64,000 bases of DNA, taken from assembly GCA_039816955.1 (NCBI GenBank), contig JBCBWU010000006.1, positions 1 to 64,000 on the forward strand, in the 5' to 3' direction. Position numbers and translations under genes: made by a program. Within the stretch, counting starts at the first letter, position 1; every line of letters begins with the position of its first letter. The notes beneath the pieces were generated by a model. It searched no databases. It was not told where the DNA came from and was given only the letters and a program-made list of their open reading frames with translations. Origin of the DNA: Lewinella sp039816955 (GTDB taxonomy: Bacteria; Bacteroidota; Bacteroidia; Chitinophagales; Saprospiraceae). Shown one piece after another: positions 16,807 to 25,157 of this stretch.

Positions 16807-18318
16807 ATGCGATTCATTAATACCTCCACTCTGCTATTCCTATTGTTGGCAAATGTTGTTTTAGCTCAGCAAACGTACCAAACCCGCACTGCCGCGCTCG
16901 ATATGTTACCGGCCTTTTGTGATTTTTTACGGATGCCCTGCGACGCCAATAATCCAGAAGAACTTGTTGCCAATATTCAATGGTGTGAAGATCAATTTAG
17001 CCAACGCGATTTCAGCGTGAAGCGCCTCCCGACCGCCGGTATAGAAGTACTCTTGGCGGAGCACCAGCAAGGGGATGATTTACCAACAGTGCTGTTTTAC
17101 GTACAAGTAGATGGTCAGCCTGTTGATGCCAACAAGTGGGCTAATGGTGCACCCTATACTCCTATGTTGGGTAAACCCACTGCGGACGGTTACGCTTTTC
17201 TAGAAGAACTCCCAGAGGATTTTTCCAAAGTGGATTCTTCCTATCGCATTTTCAGTCGTGCAACCTCGGATGCGAAGGGCCCAATTGCCATGTTTCTGGC
17301 CGCTTGGGATCACCTGCGGGGGCAGGGAGAAGAACCGGCTTACAATATCAAGGTGATCATGGACACGGAGGAAGAACTCGGCTCTCCTAATCTACCTCCG
17401 GTGGTAGTGGAGCAGCGGGAAGCCCTCGCGGCTGACCATTTCGTTATTTTAGACGGGCCACCCCATATCACCAATCCACCTACTTTAGTGTTTGGCGCCA
17501 GGGGCATTGCTACCGCCCGGATCACGGTTTATGGTCCGCATGTACCACTACACAGTGGCCATTATGGTAACTACGCGCCCAATCCGGCCTTGCGTTTAGC
17601 TCAATTATTAGCTTCTATGAAGAATGATGCTGGCGTGGTGACAATTCCCTATTGGTACGAAGGCATCGAACTCGATGACGAGGTAAAAGCGACCCTAGCC
17701 CAGGTACCTGACGATTTGGAAAGCATCAATCACAAACTGGGTTTTGCCGCCCCGGACCAGGTAGGGGGTAGCCTCCAGGAGGCTATTCAATATCCGAGCC
17801 TTAATGTTCGTGGTATGTCTTCTGGGTGGGTAGGGGCTGCGGCCCGAACAATTATTCCGGCTAATGCAGTGGCTAATCTGGATATCCGCTTGGTTAAGGA
17901 AAGCAAACCAGAACGCTTGATGGACTTATTGCAAGCTCACATTCGTGCCCAGGGGTATTATCTAATTACCGACGGTCGGGAACCCACGCAGGAGGAGCGC
18001 GATCAATATCCACGGATTGCTTCCTTTGGCTATAAGGTCTCCTACGGGGCTTTCCGGACTCCATTAGATGCGCCTACTGGGTCTTGGCTGGAAAAGGCCT
18101 TAAGCGAAACCTTGCAACAGGATATCGTTAAGATTCGTACGCACGGCGGCTCTATCCCGATTGCACCTTTTGTAGAAACATTAGGTGTGCCGGCGGTGAT
18201 TGTGCCCTTGGTAAATCCCGATAATAATCAGCATAGTCCCAACGAGAATTTACTGTTGAGTAACTATTTCCGAGGGGTAGAGATTTGCTATGGCATTTTC
18301 CGGACGCCCATTCCGTAG
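16807..18318 (+). CDS. Secreted M20-family metallopeptidase with altered first metal ligand
   Basis: 503 residues with a Sec signal (about 1-20, cleavage before QQTYQ). The M20/M25/M40 fold is supported by SDAKGP at 154-159 (D155), EEELGSPN at 188-195 and a late HGGSIP block; the lid/dimer domain lies in the middle. The first metal motif, usually HxD (GHLDGQP), reads VQVDGQP at 99-105, so Gln100 replaces the zinc-binding His while D102 is kept. This may be a trait of a subfamily or mean loss of one metal. Dipeptide or acyl-amino-acid hydrolysis in the periplasm is inferred. Confidence 0.88.
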   Translation: MRFINTSTLLFLLLANVVLAQQTYQTRTAALDMLPAFCDFLRMPCDANNPEELVANIQWCEDQFSQRDFSVKRLPTAGIEVLLAEHQQGDDLPTVLFYVQVDGQPVDANKWANGAPYTPMLGKPTADGYAFLEELPEDFSKVDSSYRIFSRATSDAKGPIAMFLAAWDHLRGQGEEPAYNIKVIMDTEEELGSPNLPPVVVEQREALAADHFVILDGPPHITNPPTLVFGARGIATARITVYGPHVPLHSGHYGNYAPNPALRLAQLLASMKNDAGVVTIPYWYEGIELDDEVKATLAQVPDDLESINHKLGFAAPDQVGGSLQEAIQYPSLNVRGMSSGWVGAAARTIIPANAVANLDIRLVKESKPERLMDLLQAHIRAQGYYLITDGREPTQEERDQYPRIASFGYKVSYGAFRTPLDAPTGSWLEKALSETLQQDIVKIRTHGGSIPIAPFVETLGVPAVIVPLVNPDNNQHSPNENLLLSNYFRGVEICYGIFRTPIP

Positions 18319-18398
18319 GAGAAAGCAGTTGTTTGTTTGGGAAAGTGTAACTTTAACGCTGCGCGCTGCGTAGTTTATTGGAAAGTACAGCACAACTT

Positions 18399-19385
18399 AT
18401 GCGTTTGGGATGCTTGGTGGTTTTGTTTTTGTTAGTTGGAGCTTGGGCAGTTGCCCAGAACAGTAGCAATCCTTTTGAGCTGGCACCCCGCCTGACTCCT
18501 GAGGCGGAGTCTACAGCAATACCGACTACCGACGAAACTGAAGCGACAAACCCCTTTGATATTTCTTCCCCCGCTGATGAGGCTACAGCACTTGAGGCTG
18601 TCGCGCCTCCTGCTAATCAAAACCCTTTTGATATTACCTCGGAAGAGGAGGCTAGTGAGGAGGTCGAAACAGTAGCTCCTGGAGGTGAAGGAGAAGATGA
18701 CGCTAACAATACTCAACTGGAGGAGGCTCCTATAGACTTGGCTGCTTCTAGCGGAATTCGTTTAGGTATTGCCCTGTTGATATTGGTGTTCACTGCGGCC
18801 TGTTTGCTCTTCTTTCGTGGCCTGTATTCCAAGTGCTACCGGGCGTTGTTCAATGACAACCTTTTATCGCAGCTTTACCGGGAACGGGAAGCTGGAGCTT
18901 TGGGAAGCTTTCTCATTATGTATCTGGTGTTCTTCATAGGAGGAGGTTTCTTTGTGGCCCTAGCGGGACAACACCTCGAATTCTTTCCGACAGGTGAGCT
19001 TTGGCGCTATACTTGGTACAGTATGCTGGGGTTACTGGGACTTCTGATCTTTAAGCATATCTTACTAGTGATGCTTGGCTATATTTTCCCCTTGGCGAAA
19101 GAGGCCAGTCGTTACAGTTTTACCATTATGGTCTTCAGTATCATTGGTGGTTTAGTGTTGAGTTTAGGTTCCCTGTTGCTCGCCTACGCACCCGAAGGAG
19201 CGGAAGGTATTCTCATTTGGGGCTGTTCGGGCCTTCTGGTTTTACTCTATTTATTGCGCAGCCTAAGAGGGTTTTTCATAGCTAATCGCTTTATATTCAA
19301 TAGCCAGTTTCACTTTTTGTCGTATATTTGCGCCGTTGAAATCGGGCCTGCCCTGTGCTTTTTAAAATTACTAACCGATTTCTGA
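18399..19385 (+). CDS. DUF4271 membrane protein with NPF-repeat N-terminal region
   Basis: About 328 residues from the ATG at 18399 (an in-frame TTG at 18378 is less likely). A signal-like helix (MRLGCLVVLFLLVGAWAVAQ) is followed by an acidic linker holding three NPF motifs (NPFELAP, NPFDISS, NPFDITS), then about six transmembrane helices forming the DUF4271 domain. In Bacteroidota this gene is commonly found directly before hemD, as here (hemD follows within ~55 bp). Function is unknown; the recurring hemD neighbourhood hints at an envelope role linked to haem or simply conserved order. Confidence 0.85.
   Translation: MRLGCLVVLFLLVGAWAVAQNSSNPFELAPRLTPEAESTAIPTTDETEATNPFDISSPADEATALEAVAPPANQNPFDITSEEEASEEVETVAPGGEGEDDANNTQLEEAPIDLAASSGIRLGIALLILVFTAACLLFFRGLYSKCYRALFNDNLLSQLYREREAGALGSFLIMYLVFFIGGGFFVALAGQHLEFFPTGELWRYTWYSMLGLLGLLIFKHILLVMLGYIFPLAKEASRYSFTIMVFSIIGGLVLSLGSLLLAYAPEGAEGILIWGCSGLLVLLYLLRSLRGFFIANRFIFNSQFHFLSYICAVEIGPALCFLKLLTDF
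19323..19330 (+). promoter_or_regulatory. Possible internal -7 box for hemD
   Basis: TATATTTG followed by CGCC fully matches TAnnTTTG and lies near the 3' end of the DUF4271 gene, ~110 bp before hemD. No -33 box at the standard spacing, so weak. Confidence 0.35.
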
Positions 19386-19438
19386 TAGCCACTAGGGCTG
19401 TCGAAAAAAGTTAGGTGGCTGGCTTTTTCCCTAAAAAA

Positions 19439-20230
19439 ATGAGATCGTGCATGGCAGCAAATGGCAAAGTCATGGAGGAGACGTATAAGCGCGTCAAGAG
19501 TATACTTGTTTCTCAGCCAAAACCGGAGCGTTCGCCCTACTATGAGCTAGAGAAAAAGTACGACTTACAAATTGATTGGAGACCGTTTATTCAGGTTGAG
19601 GGAGTGCCAACGAAGGAATTTCGTAAGCAGCGCATTCGTCCAGATGAGTATACTGCGATTATTTTCACGGCGAAAAATGCGGTCGATCACTTCTTCCGTA
19701 TCTGTGAAGATATGCGTATTACGATGCCTCAAGACACCAAGTATTTCTGCTTGACCGAGGCTATCGCTAATTATCTCCAGAAATTTATTGTCTACCGCAA
19801 ACGGAAGGTATCTGTAGGTAAGCGTACCATTCAGGACCTGAGCACACAGTTGAAAAAGAATAAGGACGAAAAATTTTTGCTGCCTTGTAGCAACCTGGGG
19901 GCAAAGAAGGTTTCTGCTTATCTTGATGAGCAAGCTCTGGACTGGACCGATGCTATGATGTACCGTACGGTGAGTAGCGATTTATCAGACTTGAGCGATG
20001 TGACCTACGATATACTTGTGTTCTTCAGCCCGCTTGGTATCACCTCTTTGTACGAGAATTTCCCCGATTTCATGCAGAACGACACCCGTCTTGCTGTTTT
20101 CGGTTCCAGTACCACTAAAGCGGTAGAAGAACGTGGACTGAACGTAAATATTCGTGTACGACCACCAGAAGTGCCTTCGATGACTAAGGCCCTGGAGTTG
20201 TACTTGAAACAATCCAATACAGGCATATAA
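19439..20230 (+). CDS. hemD: Uroporphyrinogen-III synthase
   Basis: About 263 residues if started at the ATG at 19439; other in-frame starts are GTG 19415, ATG 19451 and ATG 19472, the last giving the N terminus MEETYKRVKSILVSQP that best fits homologues. The two-lobed HemD pattern is visible: VKSILVSQP, AIIFTAKNAVDHFF near residue 80, and VFFSPLGITSLYENFP near 205, then AVFGSSTTKAVEERG. The enzyme closes hydroxymethylbilane to uroporphyrinogen III in haem synthesis. HemD sequences are always weakly conserved; the DUF4271 neighbour supports the call. A strong terminator follows. Confidence 0.87.
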   Translation: MRSCMAANGKVMEETYKRVKSILVSQPKPERSPYYELEKKYDLQIDWRPFIQVEGVPTKEFRKQRIRPDEYTAIIFTAKNAVDHFFRICEDMRITMPQDTKYFCLTEAIANYLQKFIVYRKRKVSVGKRTIQDLSTQLKKNKDEKFLLPCSNLGAKKVSAYLDEQALDWTDAMMYRTVSSDLSDLSDVTYDILVFFSPLGITSLYENFPDFMQNDTRLAVFGSSTTKAVEERGLNVNIRVRPPEVPSMTKALELYLKQSNTGI

Positions 20231-20250
20231 AGCGCCTGTTCAAAAGATAA

Positions 20251-20297
20251 AGAAACCCGGATGCCTTTTATTAGGCTTCCGGGTTTCTTCTTTCCAG
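20251..20297 (+). terminator. Intrinsic terminator after hemD
   Basis: AGAAACCCGGATGCC (20251-20265) pairs with GGCTTCCGGGTTTCT (20274-20288) over 15 bp with one mismatch, followed by a pyrimidine-rich tail. Confidence 0.85.
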
Positions 20298-20366
20298 CGT
20301 CATAAATTAACGATTAGTAAAGAGATATATTGGTTTAACTTTTCTGACCGTCGCAGTACAGATGTG

Positions 20367-20381
20367 TTGCAATGCGTCTCT
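20367..20381 (+). repeat. Half copy of the GACGCATTGCAATGCGTC palindromic repeat
   Basis: TTGCAATGCGTCTCT is one arm of the repeat found in full at 23666-23693. It lies just before the Nudix gene and overlaps an upstream in-frame ATG, which argues against using that ATG as the start. Confidence 0.5.
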
Positions 20382-20467
20382 TTGGCAAGAGGTTTACGCT
20401 CAATAATTTTACAGAAGAACAATCTCTCCTAGAGACTGTTCTTATAAACCTAAAGCCATTCCTTCGG

Positions 20468-21094
20468 ATGACGGATAACCTTATTGCAAACTTAGAACAG
20501 CGACTGTCTCTGCCATTACCGGGCCAATCTGCTCAATACGAAATGGCGCATGCGGTGCGTCAAAACACCCAACCACCACCAGCTGATGCTCGGGAAGCAG
20601 GCGTATTAGCACTGTTATTCCCCAAGCAAAAAGAGTGGCACTTAACACTAATCTTGCGACAGAATAACAACCCCAATGATCGCCACGGTGGTCAGGTAAG
20701 TTTCCCTGGTGGCAAGCGAGATGAAGAGGATATAGATTTGCGTGCTACTGCTGTGCGCGAAGCGGAGGAAGAAGTTGGGGTAGATCGCAGGACTATTCAG
20801 TTACTTGGGGCACTATCGGAGTTATATATTCCGGTCAGTAATTTCAAAGTCCAGCCCTACGTAGGCTTTTTAGATTTTACGCCCACTTTTGTTCCCCAGC
20901 CAACCGAAGTAAAAGCTATACTCGAAGTCCCTTTTCAGCGTTTCCTGGAGGAAGAGAATCGACGCATAAAAGATTTACAACTATACCCACAGCTTACACT
21001 AAGAGATGTTCCTTATTTCGACGTAGTGGACCAACCTGTTTGGGGAGCTACAGCGATGATGATCAGCGAGCTAGTTGCGGTGTTACGTAAGTAA
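20468..21094 (+). CDS. Nudix hydrolase, CoA pyrophosphatase type
   Basis: 208 residues from the ATG at 20468; an upstream in-frame ATG at 20372 lies in repeat sequence. The CoA-pyrophosphatase pattern is seen: HLTLILRQNNNPNDRHGGQV before SFPGGKRDEED, then the Nudix box ending REAEEEVGV. These enzymes cleave CoA and its thioesters to 3',5'-ADP and 4'-phosphopantetheine derivatives, recycling oxidised CoA. The usual UPF0035 Arg-Ser after the leucines is replaced by RQNNN, as in a looser subgroup. The gene converges on the 21101-21700 gene with 6 bp between stops. Confidence 0.9.
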   Translation: MTDNLIANLEQRLSLPLPGQSAQYEMAHAVRQNTQPPPADAREAGVLALLFPKQKEWHLTLILRQNNNPNDRHGGQVSFPGGKRDEEDIDLRATAVREAEEEVGVDRRTIQLLGALSELYIPVSNFKVQPYVGFLDFTPTFVPQPTEVKAILEVPFQRFLEEENRRIKDLQLYPQLTLRDVPYFDVVDQPVWGATAMMISELVAVLRK

Positions 21095-21100
21095 AATGGG

Positions 21101-21700
21101 CTATTCTAGTAGGACCTTCATTAAATCGCTAAATTCTTGTGCGGGGAGGAAGTTGAAATCCTGGTAGTACGTAGCACGTAAGCGTAAGTGATTGACGACT
21201 TCATCGCGGATTTCTAATTCGATGGTAATGTTGCCAAATTGCTGGTCCAGCTTCTCCCCTTCTTTGAAATCAAGACGAGGCTTCAGGTAGTGCCGTTCTA
21301 CTGTCTCCACCCAATCGCGCCGGCTATAGGTTCGGGTGTCAGATATTTGGGTGCGGTAATTCAGCGTTTTTACGCGCTCTTTGAGAAAGTCAAGGAAAAA
21401 AGTGGCTTCCTGACGGCTGTAATTGGTTTGTCTAAAATGAGCGATAAAGCCATTGGAGGCCGGAATCTTGAGGAAGTCAACGCCTCCTCCTTTACGAGGG
21501 TGTCCCTTCTGAGCGTAAAAATCGAATTCTTCTCTCACCCACTGCCGCAGTTGTCGCAAAATATAGGACTCTTTCCAAGTGGTATAAGCAGCCTCCTCCT
21601 CAGAACTGCGTTGGATCAGTTCGTGGATGGCAGGTACCGAGGGAGAACTATTTTCGACTGCATTTTGCAGTTTGAACAAGCGTTGCCAAAAATTGGGCAT
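21101..21700 (-). CDS. Conserved hypothetical protein
   Basis: 199 residues, soluble, mixed charge, no signal or membrane segment. An N-terminal helical part (about 1-75) contains many Glu, Gln and Arg residues (RQLRQWVREEFDFYAQKG), followed by a region that looks beta-rich: GVDFLKIPASNGFIAHFRQT, TFFLDFLKERVKTLNY, and NITIELEIRDEVVNHLRLRATYY near the C terminus. I do not recognise a family. Steady codon use across the frame and the close convergence with the Nudix gene support it as real. Confidence 0.75.
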   Translation of the reverse strand: MPNFWQRLFKLQNAVENSSPSVPAIHELIQRSSEEEAAYTTWKESYILRQLRQWVREEFDFYAQKGHPRKGGGVDFLKIPASNGFIAHFRQTNYSRQEATFFLDFLKERVKTLNYRTQISDTRTYSRRDWVETVERHYLKPRLDFKEGEKLDQQFGNITIELEIRDEVVNHLRLRATYYQDFNFLPAQEFSDLMKVLLE

Positions 21701-21823
21701 ATGTCTTGTGGGTTGATATTGGAATAAAGAGGGACGGACCCCGCTATTGTTCGTCCAATATAACAGTACGGCCAGGAGATAGTTGGCACTAAAGTGCGAA
21801 CTCCGGGTTTGTCTGATTATTAA

Positions 21824-21831
21824 TATTTTTG
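21824..21831 (+). promoter_or_regulatory. -7 promoter box for the 7-TM/LD-carboxypeptidase pair
   Basis: TATTTTTG matches TAnnTTTG fully and lies 22 bp before the ATG at 21854. No -33 box at the standard spacing. Confidence 0.45.
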
Positions 21832-21853
21832 GGGAGCACTATAAAGCGCCGAT

Positions 21854-22636
21854 ATGTCTTGGGATGCGCCTCATTCTTTTCTGTATTATCTCTTGTTACT
21901 GATGCTGGGTAGCGGGGTGTTGGCGAGTATGGGTATCGGTGCTTTGTTTTTCCTAAAGCGTTCTGGTGTAAAGCGGGCCAATTTTTTCTACGGCTTACTA
22001 CTTATCTGTATTGGGGGTACTCTGCTCCATAACATTATATATGTAGTTGGCTTTTACGATAGCCACCCTAGTTGGAAGTTTTTTCCCATCTATTTTACCT
22101 TGTCTATCCCCACTTTACTTTTCTATTACGTTAAGCTAAGCTTGTATCCAGCCTATCGCTTGCGCGGAACGGATATCAAGCACTTTCTTCTTCCGGTAGC
22201 ACAGTGGTTGTTCTTTTGGTCTGTTTTCCTGCGCCCCTTAACGGATAAGGTAGATGCGGGGCGCTATTTTTACAATCCATTTTACGGAGGGCTGGAGCAA
22301 GCAATTTATTTAAGCTCCTTTTTTGCCTATTTGTACTTCTCCTACCGCTACGTCTATCATCGCCGCAGTGGCCGACTCAGCATTAAAGAAGGGCGAAAAG
22401 TATGGTATCTGACTAAGCTCCTGAAGGGCCTGTTGATATTATTTGGAATCCACGCCGCCTTTGTGCTAACCGACTTTTTCTGTTACGAATTTCTCTACAT
22501 CAACTTGCGGTCGGTGCGGGTATACGCAGGCTTGGGAGCACTTTCCTTTGCGGCCCTAGTCTACTTCCTATGCATATACGGCTTTCAGGTTCTGTTCTGG
22601 GGGCGTAGGTTATTTGGCAACCAAAGTAAATGGTAA
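21854..22636 (+). CDS. Seven-transmembrane protein resembling the sensor half of membrane AraC regulators
   Basis: 260 residues with seven hydrophobic helices and short loops. The overall pattern (ANFFYGLLLICIGGTLLHN near helix 2, IPTLLFYYVKLSL, then basic loops between helices 5 and 6) resembles the membrane domain that precedes an AraC helix-turn-helix in many Bacteroidota regulators, but here the protein stops after helix 7 with a short tail (WGRRLFGNQSKW) and has no DNA-binding domain. Function unknown. The LD-carboxypeptidase gene starts one base after its stop, so they form a two-gene unit. Confidence 0.75.
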   Translation: MSWDAPHSFLYYLLLLMLGSGVLASMGIGALFFLKRSGVKRANFFYGLLLICIGGTLLHNIIYVVGFYDSHPSWKFFPIYFTLSIPTLLFYYVKLSLYPAYRLRGTDIKHFLLPVAQWLFFWSVFLRPLTDKVDAGRYFYNPFYGGLEQAIYLSSFFAYLYFSYRYVYHRRSGRLSIKEGRKVWYLTKLLKGLLILFGIHAAFVLTDFFCYEFLYINLRSVRVYAGLGALSFAALVYFLCIYGFQVLFWGRRLFGNQSKW

Positions 22637-22637
22637 T

Positions 22638-23669
22638 ATGAACCGAAGATCCTTTACACGCCGGGCACTCGTTGCTGCATCGGCCATTTCCACCCTGTCT
22701 TTTTCTACCAAACCGAAGAAGCTCATCCGGCCCAATCGCTTGCGCAAAGGCGATCAAGTCGGCCTCATTACTCCTGCCTCCTACATTGATGATGAAGGTT
22801 TGGAAAAAGCAGTGACCAATCTTGAGGCACTAGGCTTAAAAGTAGTGCAGGGTAGAAATATCCGCGCCCAGTACGGCAGTATGGCCGGTACGGATGCGCA
22901 GCGTTTGGCGGATTTGCACCAAATGTTTGAGGATTCGGATATCAAAGGAATATGGTGTGCCCGTGGTGGCTATGGCGCGGCTCGTCTGCTAAAGCAAATT
23001 GACTTCCGCCTGCTCCAACAGAACCCTAAGGTCTTTGTGGGGTATAGCGATATTACCGCATTGCATTGCGCTATTCAGCAAAAGAGTGGTTTCATCACAT
23101 TTCATGGGCCAGTGGGCAGTTCCAATTATACACCATTTACGTTAGCACAACTGCAAGCCACCCTTTTTCAACCCCAACCTAATCACACTATCACTATTGC
23201 CCCGGAACAGTTAGAAGAAGCAGAATCGGATATCACTTACGCACCGTATACCGTCACCTCAGGTGTGGCTACTGGGACACTCACTGGGGGTAACCTCAGC
23301 TTGCTGTCTGCCTTAGCGGGTACCGTCTACTTGCCAGACCTCCAAGGGAAGTTGCTTTTTATGGAAGATATTGGTGAAAAGCCCTATCGACTGGATCGCA
23401 TGCTCACCACTTTGCGGCAGGCTTGGCCACTATCGCAAGCGGCAGGAATTGTATTAGGCGTATTTGCGGATTGCGAGGCAAGTTCTGGTAGCCTATCATT
23501 GAGCTTACGCGAAACCCTAAGCGATCGACTTGGCGATTTAGGAATTCCTGTCTTGTATGGCTGCTCTTTTGGACACATTGACCACATGGCCACGCTACCC
23601 ATGGGGGTTCAAGCACAGCTGGATACGGAGGCACAAACGTTGACCTTGTTGGAGCCTGCGGTAAGGTAG
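22638..23669 (+). CDS. S66-family LD-carboxypeptidase with Tat-type signal
   Basis: 343 residues from the ATG at 22638. The N terminus MNRRSFTRRALVAASAIS has a twin-arginine type signal. The S66 fold is shown by GDQVGLITPAS near residue 40, the nucleophile region GIWCARGGYGAARLL near 105 and VGYSDITALH near 135, and by the catalytic Glu/His region near the C terminus (GCSFGHIDHMATLPMG). These enzymes remove D-Ala from the cross-link-derived tetrapeptide during peptidoglycan recycling; most are cytosolic, so an exported form would act on wall peptides in the periplasm. The stop codon lies inside a palindromic repeat. Confidence 0.92.
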   Translation: MNRRSFTRRALVAASAISTLSFSTKPKKLIRPNRLRKGDQVGLITPASYIDDEGLEKAVTNLEALGLKVVQGRNIRAQYGSMAGTDAQRLADLHQMFEDSDIKGIWCARGGYGAARLLKQIDFRLLQQNPKVFVGYSDITALHCAIQQKSGFITFHGPVGSSNYTPFTLAQLQATLFQPQPNHTITIAPEQLEEAESDITYAPYTVTSGVATGTLTGGNLSLLSALAGTVYLPDLQGKLLFMEDIGEKPYRLDRMLTTLRQAWPLSQAAGIVLGVFADCEASSGSLSLSLRETLSDRLGDLGIPVLYGCSFGHIDHMATLPMGVQAQLDTEAQTLTLLEPAVR

Positions 23670-23693
23670 GGACGCATTGCAATGCGTCCTTAC
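23666..23693. repeat. Palindromic repeat, full copy (GACGCATTGCAATGCGTC type)
   Basis: GGACGCATTGCAATGCGTCC (23670-23689) is a perfect 20-bp palindrome; flanking GTAG and TTAC extend it to 28 bp with one mismatch. The stop codon of the LD-carboxypeptidase gene lies in its left arm. Related half copies are at 23700-23714 and 20367-20381. Confidence 0.85.
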
Positions 23694-23699
23694 AGCCAA

Positions 23700-23714
23700 G
23701 CAATGCGTCTCTAC
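23700..23714 (+). repeat. Half copy of the same palindromic repeat
   Basis: GCAATGCGTCTCTAC repeats the right arm of the element seven bases after the full copy, in the short gap between two convergent genes. Confidence 0.7.
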
Positions 23715-23723
23715 CCCCGGTCT

Positions 23724-25157
23724 CTACTCCACCACAGTCACCTTCATCATGTTGGTGCGGTGGCGGCGGTGCAACGGCATGCTACCAGTATTGACAATAA
23801 TGTCGCCCTCCGTCACACGCTCATTTCCCTTTAGAATTTGTACTACATCCTCGATGGTTTCATCAGTGGTTGTGAAACGGTCGTAGTAGAAGCAGCGTAC
23901 TCCCCAACAGAGGTTAAGAGTGGCCAACATATGGATGCGATCAGAGAACATGTACACTTTGGCATTAGGGCGGAAGCTCGATACCTTAAAGGCCGTGTAG
24001 CCAGAGCTTGTCATACCAATAATGGCCTTGGCTTTTACCTCTTCCGCCGTGCGAGCGGCGTTGAAACAAACAACGTCTGACAGGAAGGTTCTTGATTTCT
24101 TTGGAGGAACAGGGCGATGACCTGCAATGGAGAAGTGCTTCTCGGCTTCCTCAATAATCTTATTCATTGCCTCAACCACCTTTACCGGATGGCGCCCAAC
24201 CGAGGTCTCTCCACTCAACATTACAGCATCAGTACCATCAAGCACTGCGTTGGCTACGTCGGTGATTTCTGCTCGTGTGGGGCTGGGGTTGGTGATCATA
24301 CTATCCATCATCTGGGTAGCTACAATTACTGGGCGTGCCCGTTGGATGCACTTTTTAATGATGGCCTTCTGGATGAGAGGCAACTGTTCCATCGGTACTT
24401 CGATACCCAAGTCACCACGCGCTACCATAATACCGTTAGAAGCTTTGATGATTTTATCAATACGTTCTACGGCCTCCGGCTTCTCAATTTTGGCGATGAT
24501 CTTTGCTGGGTGATTAACTTCCTCCAAGCGCTTGCGCAGGTCCTTAATGTCCTTTGAGGAACGCACGAAAGATAGTGCAATCCAGTTAACAGGCTGGGTG
24601 AGGATATATTTCAGGTCTCGCTGGTCCTTTTCGGTTAAGGACGGGAGCGATATTTTGGTATTCGGCAGGTTGACCCCTTTGTTACTGGATAAGGTACCGC
24701 CAAATAGCGTTTTAAGCTTAACGGTGTCTACGTTATTGGTTTCAATTACCTCGAACACCAGCTTGCCATCATCTACTAATACGCGTTCACCCACCTCAAC
24801 ATCGGTAGCGAACTGCTTATAACTCATGTAGATCTTCTCCCGATTGCCAACACAGGGTTCGTTTACGAAAGTAATTATATCGCCTTCTTCGAGTGGAAGG
24901 GCATTGTCTTCAATTTTTCCAACCCGCAATTTAGGCCCTTGCAAGTCGGCAAGAATACCAATGTGGGTGCCGTACTTTTCGTTGATGTAGGTGATGCGAT
25001 TGATGATTTCGCCGTGCACCTCGTGCTCACCGTGTGAGAAGTTCAATCGGAAGGTATCTACGCCAGCTTGCACCAGCTGTAGTAAGTTTTCGTAGGAGCT
25101 ACTGGCTGGTCCAACCGTAGCAACGATTTTTGTATTCTGGTGGTCTGTTATATTCAT
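23724..25157 (-). CDS. pyk: Pyruvate kinase
   Basis: 477 residues, the normal length. It converts phosphoenolpyruvate and ADP to pyruvate and ATP in glycolysis. Key blocks: TKIVATVGPASSS at 9-21, RLNFSHGEHEVH at 37-48, the active-site IAKIEKPEAVERID at 221-234 with K223 and E225, MVARGDLGIEVP at 244-255 with D249, and the C-terminal regulatory domain to residue 477. The presence of the E225-type Glu and the K in the active site indicates an active enzyme. The last codons are close to the repeat copies at 23666-23714. Confidence 0.98.
   Translation of the reverse strand: MNITDHQNTKIVATVGPASSSYENLLQLVQAGVDTFRLNFSHGEHEVHGEIINRITYINEKYGTHIGILADLQGPKLRVGKIEDNALPLEEGDIITFVNEPCVGNREKIYMSYKQFATDVEVGERVLVDDGKLVFEVIETNNVDTVKLKTLFGGTLSSNKGVNLPNTKISLPSLTEKDQRDLKYILTQPVNWIALSFVRSSKDIKDLRKRLEEVNHPAKIIAKIEKPEAVERIDKIIKASNGIMVARGDLGIEVPMEQLPLIQKAIIKKCIQRARPVIVATQMMDSMITNPSPTRAEITDVANAVLDGTDAVMLSGETSVGRHPVKVVEAMNKIIEEAEKHFSIAGHRPVPPKKSRTFLSDVVCFNAARTAEEVKAKAIIGMTSSGYTAFKVSSFRPNAKVYMFSDRIHMLATLNLCWGVRCFYYDRFTTTDETIEDVVQILKGNERVTEGDIIVNTGSMPLHRRHRTNMMKVTVVE

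Noticed and set aside
20372..20467. N-terminal extension of the Nudix gene
   Set aside because: It begins in a repeat half copy and is not similar to Nudix N termini; ATG 20468 is preferred.
24117..24557. Long open frames opposite pyk
   Set aside because: Antisense to a certain gene and explained by its codon bias.
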